Assembly (NCBI GenBank): GCA_021325515.1
Contig: JAJPHC010000002.1
Span: forward strand, 1 to 64,000
Source of the DNA: Acidobacteriota bacterium
GTDB lineage: Bacteria > Acidobacteriota > Thermoanaerobaculia > Gp7-AA8
DNA: 64,000 bases
Reading direction: 5' to 3'
In this document: in pieces, positions 40,882-49,555 of the stretch
Numbering within the stretch: position 1 is the stretch's first letter
Layout of the letters: each line of letters begins with the position of its first letter
Made by a program: the position numbers and the translations under genes
The notes under the pieces: generated by a model
Told to the model about the DNA's origin: nothing
Databases searched by the model: none
The model's input: only the letters and a program-made list of their open reading frames with translations

Positions 40882-42525
40882 CTATGAACGCCGACCGGCG
40901 AGTCTCCGTTCGGCGACCCGAAGAGGAAATACCGAGAGCGCGATCGACGCAGTGACCCCGGTCACGACGGGAACCACAACGGCGAGGTCGCTGTCGATGC
41001 CCAGCACGCGCCAGAAGAGATAGCGCATGATCGGCTGCGCCATCAGCAGCATGATCCCTCCGACATAGAGCAGCGACACGGCCATGTAGGCGAAGCCTCC
41101 GAGCGAGAGGCCGACCTGCAGCGGATTTTCCGCGGCGAAGTCGGGCGCGTACGCACCCATCCCGACGCCCAGGCTCACGAGCGTCACGGCGAGGATCGAC
41201 GCTCCGATCAGCGTGAAGATCCAGACAGCAGCGCTCGCCTCGAGCATCCAGTTCGCCACCGCGGTGAGCACGAGCGCGAGCAGCGTGAGCGGCAGCGAGT
41301 AGACGAACACCTTCACGCGGAGGAAATCGCGATAGGAGACCGGCGCCGTCTGCACCAGCCAGAACGCTTTCCCTTCGGACGATACCGACGGATACGCGAA
41401 GCGCATGCAGATCGCGGAGATGACGAAGCCGGCCATGCCGAGATTCGCGTAGGCGACGATCGTCGCGCGCGCATCGCCGCCGAGCGGGAGCATCTTCACG
41501 TTGTAGAGGTAGATGAACATCAGCGCGGCCATGAGGAAGAGCTGCGACCACTGCGCGACGTCTCGCGAAACGGTGCGCACTTCCTTCGCGATCATCGCGC
41601 GCAGCGGCGCGTTGAGACGCGCCAGCAGCCGGTCGGTGATGCGCGTCGCGGTGCTGGAGCCGATCGCCGGCGGCGCCATCGTTTCGCGCGCGCGGACGAA
41701 CGCATGGAAATAGGAGCGGCTGGCGATGATGACGAAGAGCGCGAAGAGCGCGATCGCCTCCACCGCGATGCGCATCAGCGGGCCGGCGACATTCTCCGGC
41801 TGCACCATCAGCTCCGCGAGTGCCGTTCCCGGGTAGACCTCCATCGACGGCAGCTCGATCTGTCTGAGAACGCGTGCGACGTCATCGGTCGTGATGCTGG
41901 TGAAGAAGCGTTCCGGCCGCGACATGCGGAATCCGACGACCGCGATCGTGAAGACGAGAATCGCGATCGTCGCCACGATCTGATGAACGCGGCGGACGGG
42001 GAACCAGCGGACGAGCAGCACGATGAGCGTCGAGGCAAGGCTCACCGGAATCGTGAGCAGCAGCGCCAGCGCGCCGATGACGAGCGGATAGAACGAGAGC
42101 GGCGCCGCGTACTGCAGCCCGAACGCGATGATGATCGGAATCAGAAACGAGAAGACGATCGCCGCGCTCTGCGCGAGCGTCTTTCCCCAGCGCGCAATCG
42201 CGATGCGCGTGCGCGAGCGTGGCGCCGCGTGATACGTGTCGAGATCGAGGTCGATGAAGAACGAACCGATCGCCGCGGTCATCGCCGACGAGAAGAGGAC
42301 GACCGTCGACACGAGAAAGACCATCGCCAGCAGATTGCGCAGCAGGCCGATGGCGAGCAGCGGCGTCATCGTCTGCAGTTGAGTGACCGCGCGGAAGAGC
42401 CGGCGGAAGAGGACGTAGTCGCCCGCGAGAAACGCGAAGAAAACCGCGGCCACGATCAGCGTGCGCGTGATCGAGGACGCGTTGAAAGGCCGGAGCCTGG
42501 CGAAGGTGATTCTCAGGGACCACAT
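40882..42525 (-). CDS. ABC-2-type exporter permease
   Basis: 547 residues with about 12 hydrophobic helices and the family features of large ABC-2 permeases (MWSLRITFARLRPFN; FPVRRVHQIVATIA; LQVGLSLGGFAYMAVSLLYVGG). The ATPase partner is not adjacent (upstream lies ddl), so it may be elsewhere or the permease may be unusual. SD GGGGGGAC precedes ATG 42525. It ends the minus run below ddl (26-bp gap). Confidence 0.7.
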   Translation of the reverse strand: MWSLRITFARLRPFNASSITRTLIVAAVFFAFLAGDYVLFRRLFRAVTQLQTMTPLLAIGLLRNLLAMVFLVSTVVLFSSAMTAAIGSFFIDLDLDTYHAAPRSRTRIAIARWGKTLAQSAAIVFSFLIPIIIAFGLQYAAPLSFYPLVIGALALLLTIPVSLASTLIVLLVRWFPVRRVHQIVATIAILVFTIAVVGFRMSRPERFFTSITTDDVARVLRQIELPSMEVYPGTALAELMVQPENVAGPLMRIAVEAIALFALFVIIASRSYFHAFVRARETMAPPAIGSSTATRITDRLLARLNAPLRAMIAKEVRTVSRDVAQWSQLFLMAALMFIYLYNVKMLPLGGDARATIVAYANLGMAGFVISAICMRFAYPSVSSEGKAFWLVQTAPVSYRDFLRVKVFVYSLPLTLLALVLTAVANWMLEASAAVWIFTLIGASILAVTLVSLGVGMGAYAPDFAAENPLQVGLSLGGFAYMAVSLLYVGGIMLLMAQPIMRYLFWRVLGIDSDLAVVVPVVTGVTASIALSVFPLRVAERRLAGRRS

Positions 42526-42551
42526 GCTGAGTCGAAGTCCCCCCCAGCGAG

Positions 42552-43643
42552 TTACGTCAACGATTTCACTTCATCAAAGAACTTCATCATCGTCTCGCTG
42601 CGCGCCGCTCGCGACTTCGCGCGCTCGATTCCGAGCTCGATGATTTTCTCGACGAGGCGGGCATATTTCAGTTCGGTTGCCTCCCACAGCTTCGGATACA
42701 TCGAGATGCGAGTAAAGCCGGGGATGGTGTTGATCTCGTTGAGGTAGATCCGAGTCGTGCCGCGCTCGACGAAGAAGTCGACACGCGAGTAGCCGCGCGC
42801 GCCGACGGCGCGAAACGCGGCGATCGCCAGCCGGCGGATCTCCTCGGACTTCTCCTGCGTCAGTTTCGCCGGGATGACGAGCGAAGAGCGGTCGTCGATG
42901 TACTTGTCTGCGTAGTCGTAGAACTCGCTGCCGATGACGATCTCGCCCGCGACGCTGGCCTGCGGATCGTCGTTGCCGAGGACCGAGACCTCGATCTCGC
43001 GCGCGTCGATGCCGCGCTCGATGAGGATCTTCTCGTCGAAGCGGAAGGCGTTCTCGATCGCGGCGGCGAGATTCGCGTCGTCTTTCACCTTCGTCACGCC
43101 GATCGATGAACCGCTGTTCGCCGGCTTGACGAAGTAAGGAAGCCGGAGCGCGTTGCCTGCCGCGCGAAGCACGCGATCCTTTTCCGCCCGCCACTCGCTC
43201 TCGAGCACCTGCACCCACTCGACCATCGGCAGCTTCGCCGATGCGAAGGCGAATTTCATGTGCGCCTTGTCCATCGAGACGGCCGACGCGGTGACGCCGC
43301 TGCCTGCATAAGGAATGTTGAGCGCGTCGAGGTAACCCTGCAGCACGCCATCTTCGCCGCCGATCCCATGAATCAGCGGAAAGGCGATGTCCGCATTTGT
43401 GGTGCGCACCCACGCTTCGAACGAGAAATCACGATCGCCGTTGCGGCTCGAATCAGAGCCTTCGAGGATCTTCGCGCTGCGCTCCGGTCCGATGAAGACG
43501 CCGTCTTTTGCGATGCAGATCGGAATCATCTCGATGCGCGGCTTCGGCGCCGCGGCGGCGACCGAACGGGCGGAGAGAATGGAAACGTCGTGTTCGGGGC
43601 TGCGGCCGCCGAACAGCAGAATGACGCGGATGGTGTCGTTCAT
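42552..43643 (-). CDS. ddl: D-alanine--D-alanine ligase
   Basis: 363 residues of the ATP-grasp ligase. LLFGGRSPEHDVSILSARSVA at the start, HGIGGEDGVLQGYLDALNIPYAGSGV, the FVKPANSGSSIGV loop, the omega-loop FYDYADKYIDD, and NEINTIPGFTRISMYP at the metal site. The Tyr in DYADKY fits D-Ala-D-Ala ligases (not D-lactate types). It makes the dipeptide end of peptidoglycan precursors. TACCCT lies 10 nt before ATG. It is 32 bp after the MlaD-barrel gene. Confidence 0.95.
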   Translation of the reverse strand: MNDTIRVILLFGGRSPEHDVSILSARSVAAAAPKPRIEMIPICIAKDGVFIGPERSAKILEGSDSSRNGDRDFSFEAWVRTTNADIAFPLIHGIGGEDGVLQGYLDALNIPYAGSGVTASAVSMDKAHMKFAFASAKLPMVEWVQVLESEWRAEKDRVLRAAGNALRLPYFVKPANSGSSIGVTKVKDDANLAAAIENAFRFDEKILIERGIDAREIEVSVLGNDDPQASVAGEIVIGSEFYDYADKYIDDRSSLVIPAKLTQEKSEEIRRLAIAAFRAVGARGYSRVDFFVERGTTRIYLNEINTIPGFTRISMYPKLWEATELKYARLVEKIIELGIERAKSRAARSETMMKFFDEVKSLT

Positions 43644-43675
43644 AGTTTGTTTGAGGGTACTGCCTCAGCGCCCCG

Positions 43676-45211
43676 CTACTTTCCAATCGGGATACTCGAG
43701 AGCAGGTATTTCAGATCGTCATCGCGCCAGCGGATGCCGCCGCCGAAGATGAACGCAGTGTCGTTGAAGACGTTGTCCACACCGCTGCTGACGAAGATGA
43801 GCGGCGTGCGCGGCTTCTCCTTCCGCACGACGTATTCGCCATACAGCCGGAGATGCGGATTCTGATCGCGGCGCTTGCCGAAATCGAATGCCTCTCCGGT
43901 GACGGTGAGACGGTTGTTGACGCGGTAATCGATGCCTGCGCCGCCGGTGGAGTCGAAGAGACCGAGGCGCACCGCCATCGGGTTGAGCGTCCAGCCGGCC
44001 TGCGCGGAGATGACGAAGTTGCGGTCGAACTTCGTCTCTTTCGTGATCGTGGTGGTGGTCATTCCCGTCGCCGGATTGGTGACGCTCGTCTCGGTCACCT
44101 TGTCGCGGCGGCGTCCGCGCGGATCGTCGGCGAGCTCGATGTTGTAGAAGCGGTTGCGCTCCGGATTCGGAATCAGGCGCAGCGTCACGGCCGAGCGTGA
44201 GTTGCTGGAGTTGAGACTCGTCGCGTCGCTGCTGTCGTTGTTGAGGCCCGCGTAGTAATCGGCTTTCATTCCGAGATCGAGTCCGATCCGATTGGCGCGG
44301 CCGAGCGCGGTCTTCAATTCGTTCACGCCGCTTTCGACGGATGACAGCGCCGCGGTGAGCTTGTCGTGAGTCTCGTTGCTGTAGACGAGTTTTCCGACCG
44401 TGCCTTCTCCCGACTTCACCTGACCCGTGATCGAGTTCAGGTTGTCGGCCGTCGTGCGGAGATCGCGCGAGAGATCACGCAGATTGCCGACGACCTGGTG
44501 GACGTCGGAGCGGTTCTCGCCGATCGTGCCGTTGAGTTGATTCGCCACCTTCTCGATCGAGTCGGCGAGGCGCGGAATGTCGGTCTTGAGCTGCGCGGTG
44601 ATGTCGCGCGCGTTGGCCAGCGTCGCATCGACGTTCGTCCGGTTGGCGGCGATCAGTTCGCGCACCTGCGCCGTGATCTGCCGGACGTTCTCCACGATGT
44701 CGACGAGACGCTGCTGCCCGTCCGGCCCGCCCATCGCGGTGCGCAGGGACGCGGTGATGGCCTTGACGTCCGTCGCGATCGCGGAGACCTGATTCGTCAC
44801 GTCGTCGATCGTTGCAGGTTGCGAGCCGCGGAGAGTGACCTGCTGTTCGTCAGGAACGAGTGGTGCGCTCGCGGTTCCCGGCTCCAGCTCGATGTACTTC
44901 TCGCCGAGGAGTCCCAGGTTTGCGACGTGAGCAGACGCGTTCTGATGCAGCTTGACGTCGCGATCGAGCTCCATCGTCACTTCGGCCTTGCCGTCGTCGC
45001 GCAGTTTGATGTTGGCAACTTTGCCGACGCGCACGCCGGCGACGCGTACTGCGGACTTGTTGTCCAGCCCGGCGACCGAGTCGAACACCGCGGTCACTTT
45101 TTTCGTGCCGCCGCCGCGGCGGATGTTCACATCCTCGATCTTCAGCACGAAGTAGCCGAGGATGGCCAGGATGATCAGCATGAAAGCGCCGACTTTTGCT
45201 GCGGATGACAT
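43676..45211 (-). CDS. MCE/MlaD protein with C-terminal beta-barrel-like region
   Basis: 511 residues. One membrane helix (about 8-27), then an MCE domain (about 35-120) with KVTAVFDSVAGLDNKSAVRVAGVRVGKVANI and LGLLGEKYIEL. The middle (about 140-290) is an alpha-helical coiled region typical of LetB/MlaD stalks (VSAIATDVKAITASLRTAM, VVGNLRDLSRDLRTTADNLNSI). The last about 200 residues (from DLGMKADYYAGL) alternate like outer-membrane strands (RFYNIELADDPRGRR, FVISAQAGWTLNPMAVRLGLFDS, LTVTGEAFDFGK, HLRLYGEYVV). This suggests a lipid-transport protein reaching from the inner membrane toward the outer. ATG 45211 has a GAGG site; TTG 45226 is less likely. Confidence 0.75.
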   Translation of the reverse strand: MSSAAKVGAFMLIILAILGYFVLKIEDVNIRRGGGTKKVTAVFDSVAGLDNKSAVRVAGVRVGKVANIKLRDDGKAEVTMELDRDVKLHQNASAHVANLGLLGEKYIELEPGTASAPLVPDEQQVTLRGSQPATIDDVTNQVSAIATDVKAITASLRTAMGGPDGQQRLVDIVENVRQITAQVRELIAANRTNVDATLANARDITAQLKTDIPRLADSIEKVANQLNGTIGENRSDVHQVVGNLRDLSRDLRTTADNLNSITGQVKSGEGTVGKLVYSNETHDKLTAALSSVESGVNELKTALGRANRIGLDLGMKADYYAGLNNDSSDATSLNSSNSRSAVTLRLIPNPERNRFYNIELADDPRGRRRDKVTETSVTNPATGMTTTTITKETKFDRNFVISAQAGWTLNPMAVRLGLFDSTGGAGIDYRVNNRLTVTGEAFDFGKRRDQNPHLRLYGEYVVRKEKPRTPLIFVSSGVDNVFNDTAFIFGGGIRWRDDDLKYLLSSIPIGK

Positions 45212-45229
45212 GTGTGAATTCCTCAACCG

Positions 45230-45820
45230 TTAGCTTGTCGTTTCAGGGCGCAACGGGTCAATGCCGGCTCGGCGAAGCATCCGGAACAGCAGAGCAAGAG
45301 GCAAGCCGACCACATTCGTATAACTGCCGTGAATCGAGTCGATGAACATCGCGCCGATTCCCTGCACTGCATACGCTCCGGCTTTGTCCATCGGCTCACC
45401 CGTCTCTACGTACCACGCGATGTCCTCGGACTCGAGCGGCAGCATCCGGACTTCGGATTCCGCGACGCGCGTGTCGTGATGATTCTGCGATGCGTTCATG
45501 ACGGTCACGCCGGTGTAGACGATGTGCGTCCGCCCGGCGATCGTGGCCAGCATGCGGCGCGCATCGGCGGCATCGGCCGGTTTTTCCAGCAGCTCTTCGC
45601 CGAGGAGAACCGTGGTGTCTGCGGCGATGACCCAGCGATCGGGATGCGCGTGGGCGATCGCCGCCGCCTTCTCGCGCGAGAGCCGTGCGACGTATTCCTC
45701 CGGCGCTTCTCCTTCGCCGCGCACTTCGGGGATGTGACTCGGCACGACGTCGAAGTCGAGGCCGATCGAAGCGAGCAGCTCGCGCCGCCGGGGTGATGAA
45801 GAGGCGAGAATCAGTTTCAC
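45230..45820 (-). CDS. maf: Maf-like nucleotide pyrophosphatase
   Basis: 196 residues. The Maf P-loop-like SSPRRRELL, ADTTVLLGEEL, GRTHIVYTGVTV, YVETGEPMDKAGAYAVQGIG and VVGLPL motifs are complete. Maf proteins hydrolyse noncanonical or canonical nucleoside triphosphates and can inhibit septum formation in some bacteria. The start GTG 45820 overlaps the stop of the fused antitoxin-toxin gene (GTGA). The MlaD-barrel gene starts 18 bp after the stop. Confidence 0.93.
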   Translation of the reverse strand: MKLILASSSPRRRELLASIGLDFDVVPSHIPEVRGEGEAPEEYVARLSREKAAAIAHAHPDRWVIAADTTVLLGEELLEKPADAADARRMLATIAGRTHIVYTGVTVMNASQNHHDTRVAESEVRMLPLESEDIAWYVETGEPMDKAGAYAVQGIGAMFIDSIHGSYTNVVGLPLALLFRMLRRAGIDPLRPETTS

Positions 45821-46317
45821 GAAGTCTCCGCCACGCGTGTGATGGTCTGAATGAGGATGAAGCGCGCCTCCGGCATGATCCGGTAGACGATGCGCAGGTG
45901 CTCGCGGCGATGGCTCCAGAGTCCGCGCAGCGGATCGAAGAGCGGTGCGCCGGCGATCGGATCTTCATCGAGAAGTGCGAGCGCGCCCGCGACCACATCG
46001 CGTTCGTGGGCAGCGAGTGTGGCCCACTGCCGCGTGGCGATCTCGCTGATCCGAATGCGATCGTTGTTCAGCCGCCTGCCGAAGAGGTCCTCGGGAAGGG
46101 AGAGCTCGCCGGGCTCAGCCTCAACGGCAAGCTCGCGCAGTTCCGCATCGTTGTTGATGTCGATGGTTTCCCGCAGCGCCATGTATTCGTCATACGAGAT
46201 GAGGATGGCGACCGGTTGCTCCTGCCGCTCGAAAAGCGTCTTGCGCCCGGTCAGCTCGCATTCGGCGATGAGTGCGCGCACATCGTCCGGCTGCTCGAGA
46301 ATGTCGATATGTTTCAT
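45817..46317 (-). CDS. Fused Phd/YefM antitoxin and RelE/ParE toxin-like protein
   Basis: 166 residues. Residues 1-60 are Phd/YefM-like (QEQPVAILISYDEYMALRETIDI, compare YefM AVLMSLEEYNSLEET). Residues about 85-166 are RelE/ParE-like (RISEIATRQWATLA, AALALLDEDP, LRGLWSHRREHLRIVYRI, FILIQTITR). Normally these are two proteins; here they are one chain with an acidic linker. The toxin part retains the Arg/His-rich LWSHRREHLRI stretch found in active RelE/ParE. Being fused, it may act as an autoregulatory DNA-binding protein rather than a toxin. ATG 46317 is chosen over 46545 because the antitoxin domain begins there. The stop overlaps maf. Confidence 0.65.
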   Translation of the reverse strand: MKHIDILEQPDDVRALIAECELTGRKTLFERQEQPVAILISYDEYMALRETIDINNDAELRELAVEAEPGELSLPEDLFGRRLNNDRIRISEIATRQWATLAAHERDVVAGALALLDEDPIAGAPLFDPLRGLWSHRREHLRIVYRIMPEARFILIQTITRVAETS

Positions 46318-46372
46318 AGAAAGACGGCAGGCAGCAGGAGGAAAACGTTTGCCTGCTGTCCGCCGCCTTAAT
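46318..46372. repeat. Short heptamer-like inverted repeat
   Basis: GGCAGGCAGCAGG (46328-46340) faces CCTGCTGTCCGCC (46353-46365) across about 12 bases. Arms match at 11 of 13 positions and echo the TGCTGCC heptamer array at 28220. It lies between the divergent antitoxin-toxin and propeller genes. Confidence 0.4.
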
Positions 46373-46429
46373 CTTGTCACGCCGCTTGCTTGGGTGCGAC
46401 TGTGGTAAATATCTTGTCTTCGGAACCCA

Positions 46430-48331
46430 ATGCGTAAGTCTTTGATTCTTTTCGCGATCCTTCTGACGCTTCCGGCGGCTGCGCAATGGCGCCGCGGCGG
46501 GTTGTACGGCGCTGATGTTCGTGCGCTGATCGTCGATCCCTCCAACCCTGACCGATATTACGTCGGCACGAGCGGTGGTGAGGTCTACGTTTCGAACGAC
46601 GGCGCGAGAACGTGGACGAGTCCGCGCGTCGGAGTTCCGTTCCCCGGCTACGTCGTCGACAACCTCGTCATCGATCGCAGCGGCCGCCTCTGGGCCGCGT
46701 GCTGGGGACTGTGGGATGGCGGCGTGATCGCCGTGTCCGACGATGGCGGAAAGAACTGGTCGCGGCGCGATGTGGGGCTCGAGGATTTCTCCGTGCGCGC
46801 GATCGCCGTCGATCCGCATGACGAGAACTTCATCGTCGCCGGCGGGCTGACCGGCGTTTATCGCAGCACCGACAGCGGCGCGACATGGACGAAGATCTCC
46901 AATCAGATCAACGTGGAGTCTCTGGCGATCGATCCCCGCACGCACGATCGGATCTACGTCGGCACGTGGCGTCAGGGTTGGCGCACCGATGACGGCGGCG
47001 CGAACTGGAAGCTGATCAACAACGGGATGGTGCTCGACACCGACATGTTCTCGATCACGATGGAGCCGTCGAATCCCGACAGCATCTGGGTGTCGACGTG
47101 CGGCTGGGTCTACAACACGGCCGATCGCGGCGACAACTGGCTCCGCTACCGCAACGGGTTCGACAACCGGCGCATTCACGACATCGAGCTCGATCCCTGC
47201 GATCCCGACGTGCTCTACGCCGGCTCGGTCGCGGGTCTCTATCGCACGGATGATCATGGCCGGAGCTGGTACGCGGTGTCCGACGAGGGGCTCGTCGTGA
47301 ACTCCATCGCCATCACTCCCGAGCGTCCCGATCGCATCGTCCTCGGCGTCGAAGGAGACGGGATCTACATTTCCGAAGATCGCGCGAAGACGTTCGTTCG
47401 CGCGTCCGACGGTTTGCGCAACGTCCGCGTGACGACGGTGATCGCCGATCCGATGCTGCACGACCGCGTCTATGCGGCCGTTGCGTTTGGCGGCGCGGCG
47501 TCGGGCATCTATTCGTCGGACGATGCGGGAAAGACGTGGGCGAAGCTGAGTGCGACGAAGCTTCCCGAAGTGCTTTCGCTCGTCATCAATGACGACAAGG
47601 AATCCGACGCCCGCTTTCTCGCGGGAACCGACAAGGGATTCTTCTGGAGCGCGGACGGAAAGGAATGGACGCAGAGCGCGCCGGCGAATACGCCGATTCG
47701 CGTCGATCGCATCGTCCGCTTCAACCACACACGCGCGTTCGCGGCGACCTCGGAAGGCGTGTTCACGACGCGCGACGGCGGGAAATCGTGGTACGTCCTC
47801 GCCGGCGAGGATCAGCGGACGGTGGATCTCGCTCTCGGCCAGATCGGTGAGCGGCGCGCGCTCTATGCGCTGACGAGCAACGGTCTCGCGGTGTTCGACG
47901 GCGAGCGCTGGACGCATGTCGCCGGTGCGCCGGCCCGTGGACGCACGCTGGCAGTGAGAACGCTCGGGACGGCGCAGGTCGTCTTCATCGCCGGCGCGCA
48001 GGGCGTGAAGGCAGGACAGCTCGATGACGAGAAGCGCTGGCACGATGTCCAGGCGCCGGACGCGCAGTACGCTTCTGTTTTTGCCGGCAATGACCTGCTG
48101 TTCCTGGCGTCACGCCAGCAGCGCGAGCTGCTGGTCGGCGACCCGCATCAGAGCGACTGGCTCTCGGTGGAGATGCCGTCGCGCAGTGCGGAAGTGACGG
48201 CCGTCGCGCTCGACGCGTTCAATCACGACCGCCTGTACGTGGGAACGCTCGGCGAGGGCATCTACGTGCACGAAGGCAAGCCGCAGAAGTGGACGGCGGC
48301 GACACCGACGGCGGCGCTGGGCTCGCAGTGA
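46430..48331 (+). CDS. Secreted Asp-box beta-propeller protein (Vps10/sortilin-like)
   Basis: 633 residues. Signal peptide MRKSLILFAILLTLPAAAQ. About nine Asp-box repeats (SxDxGxTW form) can be read, e.g. SNDGARTWTS, STDSGATWTK, SDDGGKNWSR, TDDGGANWKL, TDDHGRSWYA, SSDDAGKTWAK, TRDGGKSWYV. This makes a seven- to ten-bladed propeller, found in sialidase-, Ycf48- and sortilin-type proteins; no catalytic residues are evident. Its role may be binding of glycans or a folding partner. It is alone on the plus strand. Confidence 0.8.
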   Translation: MRKSLILFAILLTLPAAAQWRRGGLYGADVRALIVDPSNPDRYYVGTSGGEVYVSNDGARTWTSPRVGVPFPGYVVDNLVIDRSGRLWAACWGLWDGGVIAVSDDGGKNWSRRDVGLEDFSVRAIAVDPHDENFIVAGGLTGVYRSTDSGATWTKISNQINVESLAIDPRTHDRIYVGTWRQGWRTDDGGANWKLINNGMVLDTDMFSITMEPSNPDSIWVSTCGWVYNTADRGDNWLRYRNGFDNRRIHDIELDPCDPDVLYAGSVAGLYRTDDHGRSWYAVSDEGLVVNSIAITPERPDRIVLGVEGDGIYISEDRAKTFVRASDGLRNVRVTTVIADPMLHDRVYAAVAFGGAASGIYSSDDAGKTWAKLSATKLPEVLSLVINDDKESDARFLAGTDKGFFWSADGKEWTQSAPANTPIRVDRIVRFNHTRAFAATSEGVFTTRDGGKSWYVLAGEDQRTVDLALGQIGERRALYALTSNGLAVFDGERWTHVAGAPARGRTLAVRTLGTAQVVFIAGAQGVKAGQLDDEKRWHDVQAPDAQYASVFAGNDLLFLASRQQRELLVGDPHQSDWLSVEMPSRSAEVTAVALDAFNHDRLYVGTLGEGIYVHEGKPQKWTAATPTAALGSQ

Positions 48332-48347
48332 CGCGCCGGGCTCGGGA

Positions 48348-48821
48348 TCACGACAGCGGGTCGTAGTACCGCACGACGAGCAGACCCAGCCCCTTCTGCC
48401 CGTTCTCCGACCTGGGATCGTCCGACAGTACGACCATCACGTTCGGCAGGATGCGGTCGTAGAGCACGACGGATTTCGTCTTGACCGCCTTCGGAGCGCC
48501 GAACGTTTCGTGGAGGTAAGTCACCTCCTCGGTGAACGCGCTGCGCGCATCCTGAAGGAATGCGAAATGTTCGAAGCGGACAGCCTTCAGGCGATCTTTG
48601 CGGAACTCGAGCGTGACGGAGTCGGCGTCGGTGTACTCGATGACGAGATGCGCGGCGTCTTTTCCGGCCTTCGTTTTCCATCCGGCGTCGGCGAGCTTCT
48701 TCAGCGTGTCGGCGCGCGACATGCCGATCGAGAGATGGAACGACTCCGGCCGCATCCACGCGGTCCTGCTGGCGGAGGGAAAGGGCGTTGCGAGGAAGAG
48801 CGAGAGTAGGAGCGCCAGCAT
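48348..48821 (-). CDS. Small exported protein
   Basis: 157 residues. Signal-like N-terminus MLALLLSLFLATPFPSAS, then a helical-beta body (SFHLSIGMSRADTLKKLADAGWKTK, LVIEYTDADSVTLEFRKDRLKAVRFEH, VTYLHETFGAPKAVKTKSVVLYD). The SIGMSRADTLKKLADAGW phrase resembles small outer-membrane assembly-type or SmpA/OmlA-like lipoprotein folds, but no Cys follows the signal. The family is not firm. It ends 16 bp past the propeller stop and begins 26 bp after the aldolase. Confidence 0.55.
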   Translation of the reverse strand: MLALLLSLFLATPFPSASRTAWMRPESFHLSIGMSRADTLKKLADAGWKTKAGKDAAHLVIEYTDADSVTLEFRKDRLKAVRFEHFAFLQDARSAFTEEVTYLHETFGAPKAVKTKSVVLYDRILPNVMVVLSDDPRSENGQKGLGLLVVRYYDPLS

Positions 48822-48847
48822 CGTCGTTAGTTCATCGGCATCAAGTC

Positions 48848-49522
48848 TCAGTGGACGTAATGCGTCTCTTCGGTCGCGTCGCGTCGCGACTGGATGATCG
48901 AAGTCGCGAGCACGGCGCGGCGGCCGATCTCGTCCCAGTCCGCATTGCGCACGAGATCCGGAACCGCGAGCGAGGGGCCGAGGTTGACGGCGACGCAACC
49001 GGCGTCGAGGTAGGGCTCGATCATGTCGAGAGGCACCGGTCCTCCCGCCAGCATGGGGACATCGCGGATCGGTCCGCGAATGGTCTTGATGTAGTCCGGC
49101 CCGCCGAGGAAATGGGCGGGATAGATCTTGACGATGTCGCAGCCGGCGTTCCACGCGGTGAGGATCTCCGTCGGCGTCGCTGCACCGGCGATCGACAGCA
49201 TGTCGTTGTCGTTCGCGTACTCGATGACGCGCACGTCGGTGTGCGGCGAAACGATGATCTGTGCGCCCGCGCGCCGCGCAGCCGCGGCGTCGTTCGAGCT
49301 GCGCACCGTTCCCGCGGCGATGACGATCTGCTCGCCGAATCGCTTCGCCAGTGAGGCCATGAGGTCGAACGCGTCCGGCGTCGTCAGCGTGACCTCGACG
49401 ATGTGAATGCCGTTCTGCGCATAGGCCGACGCGACGTGCTGCGCCACGGCGGAGTCGTCTTCGCGAACGACGCCGATGATCTGTTCTTCGTAGACGCGGG
49501 AGAAGAGCTGCTTTCGGGACAT
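48848..49522 (-). CDS. KDPG/KHG aldolase family protein
   Basis: 224 residues of a class I aldolase TIM barrel: Glu in VEVTLTTPDA, AAGTV loop, and the Schiff-base Lys in DIVKIYPAHFLGGP; PMLAGGPVPLDMIEPYLDAGC is typical. KDPG aldolase splits 2-keto-3-deoxy-6-phosphogluconate into pyruvate and glyceraldehyde 3-phosphate (Entner-Doudoroff); other sugar-acid substrates are possible. It lies between the kinase gene (33 bp before) and the small exported protein. Confidence 0.88.
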   Translation of the reverse strand: MSRKQLFSRVYEEQIIGVVREDDSAVAQHVASAYAQNGIHIVEVTLTTPDAFDLMASLAKRFGEQIVIAAGTVRSSNDAAAARRAGAQIIVSPHTDVRVIEYANDNDMLSIAGAATPTEILTAWNAGCDIVKIYPAHFLGGPDYIKTIRGPIRDVPMLAGGPVPLDMIEPYLDAGCVAVNLGPSLAVPDLVRNADWDEIGRRAVLATSIIQSRRDATEETHYVH

Positions 49523-49555
49523 GGGGGAATTGTAGCCGGGGTACCGGACAAGCGC

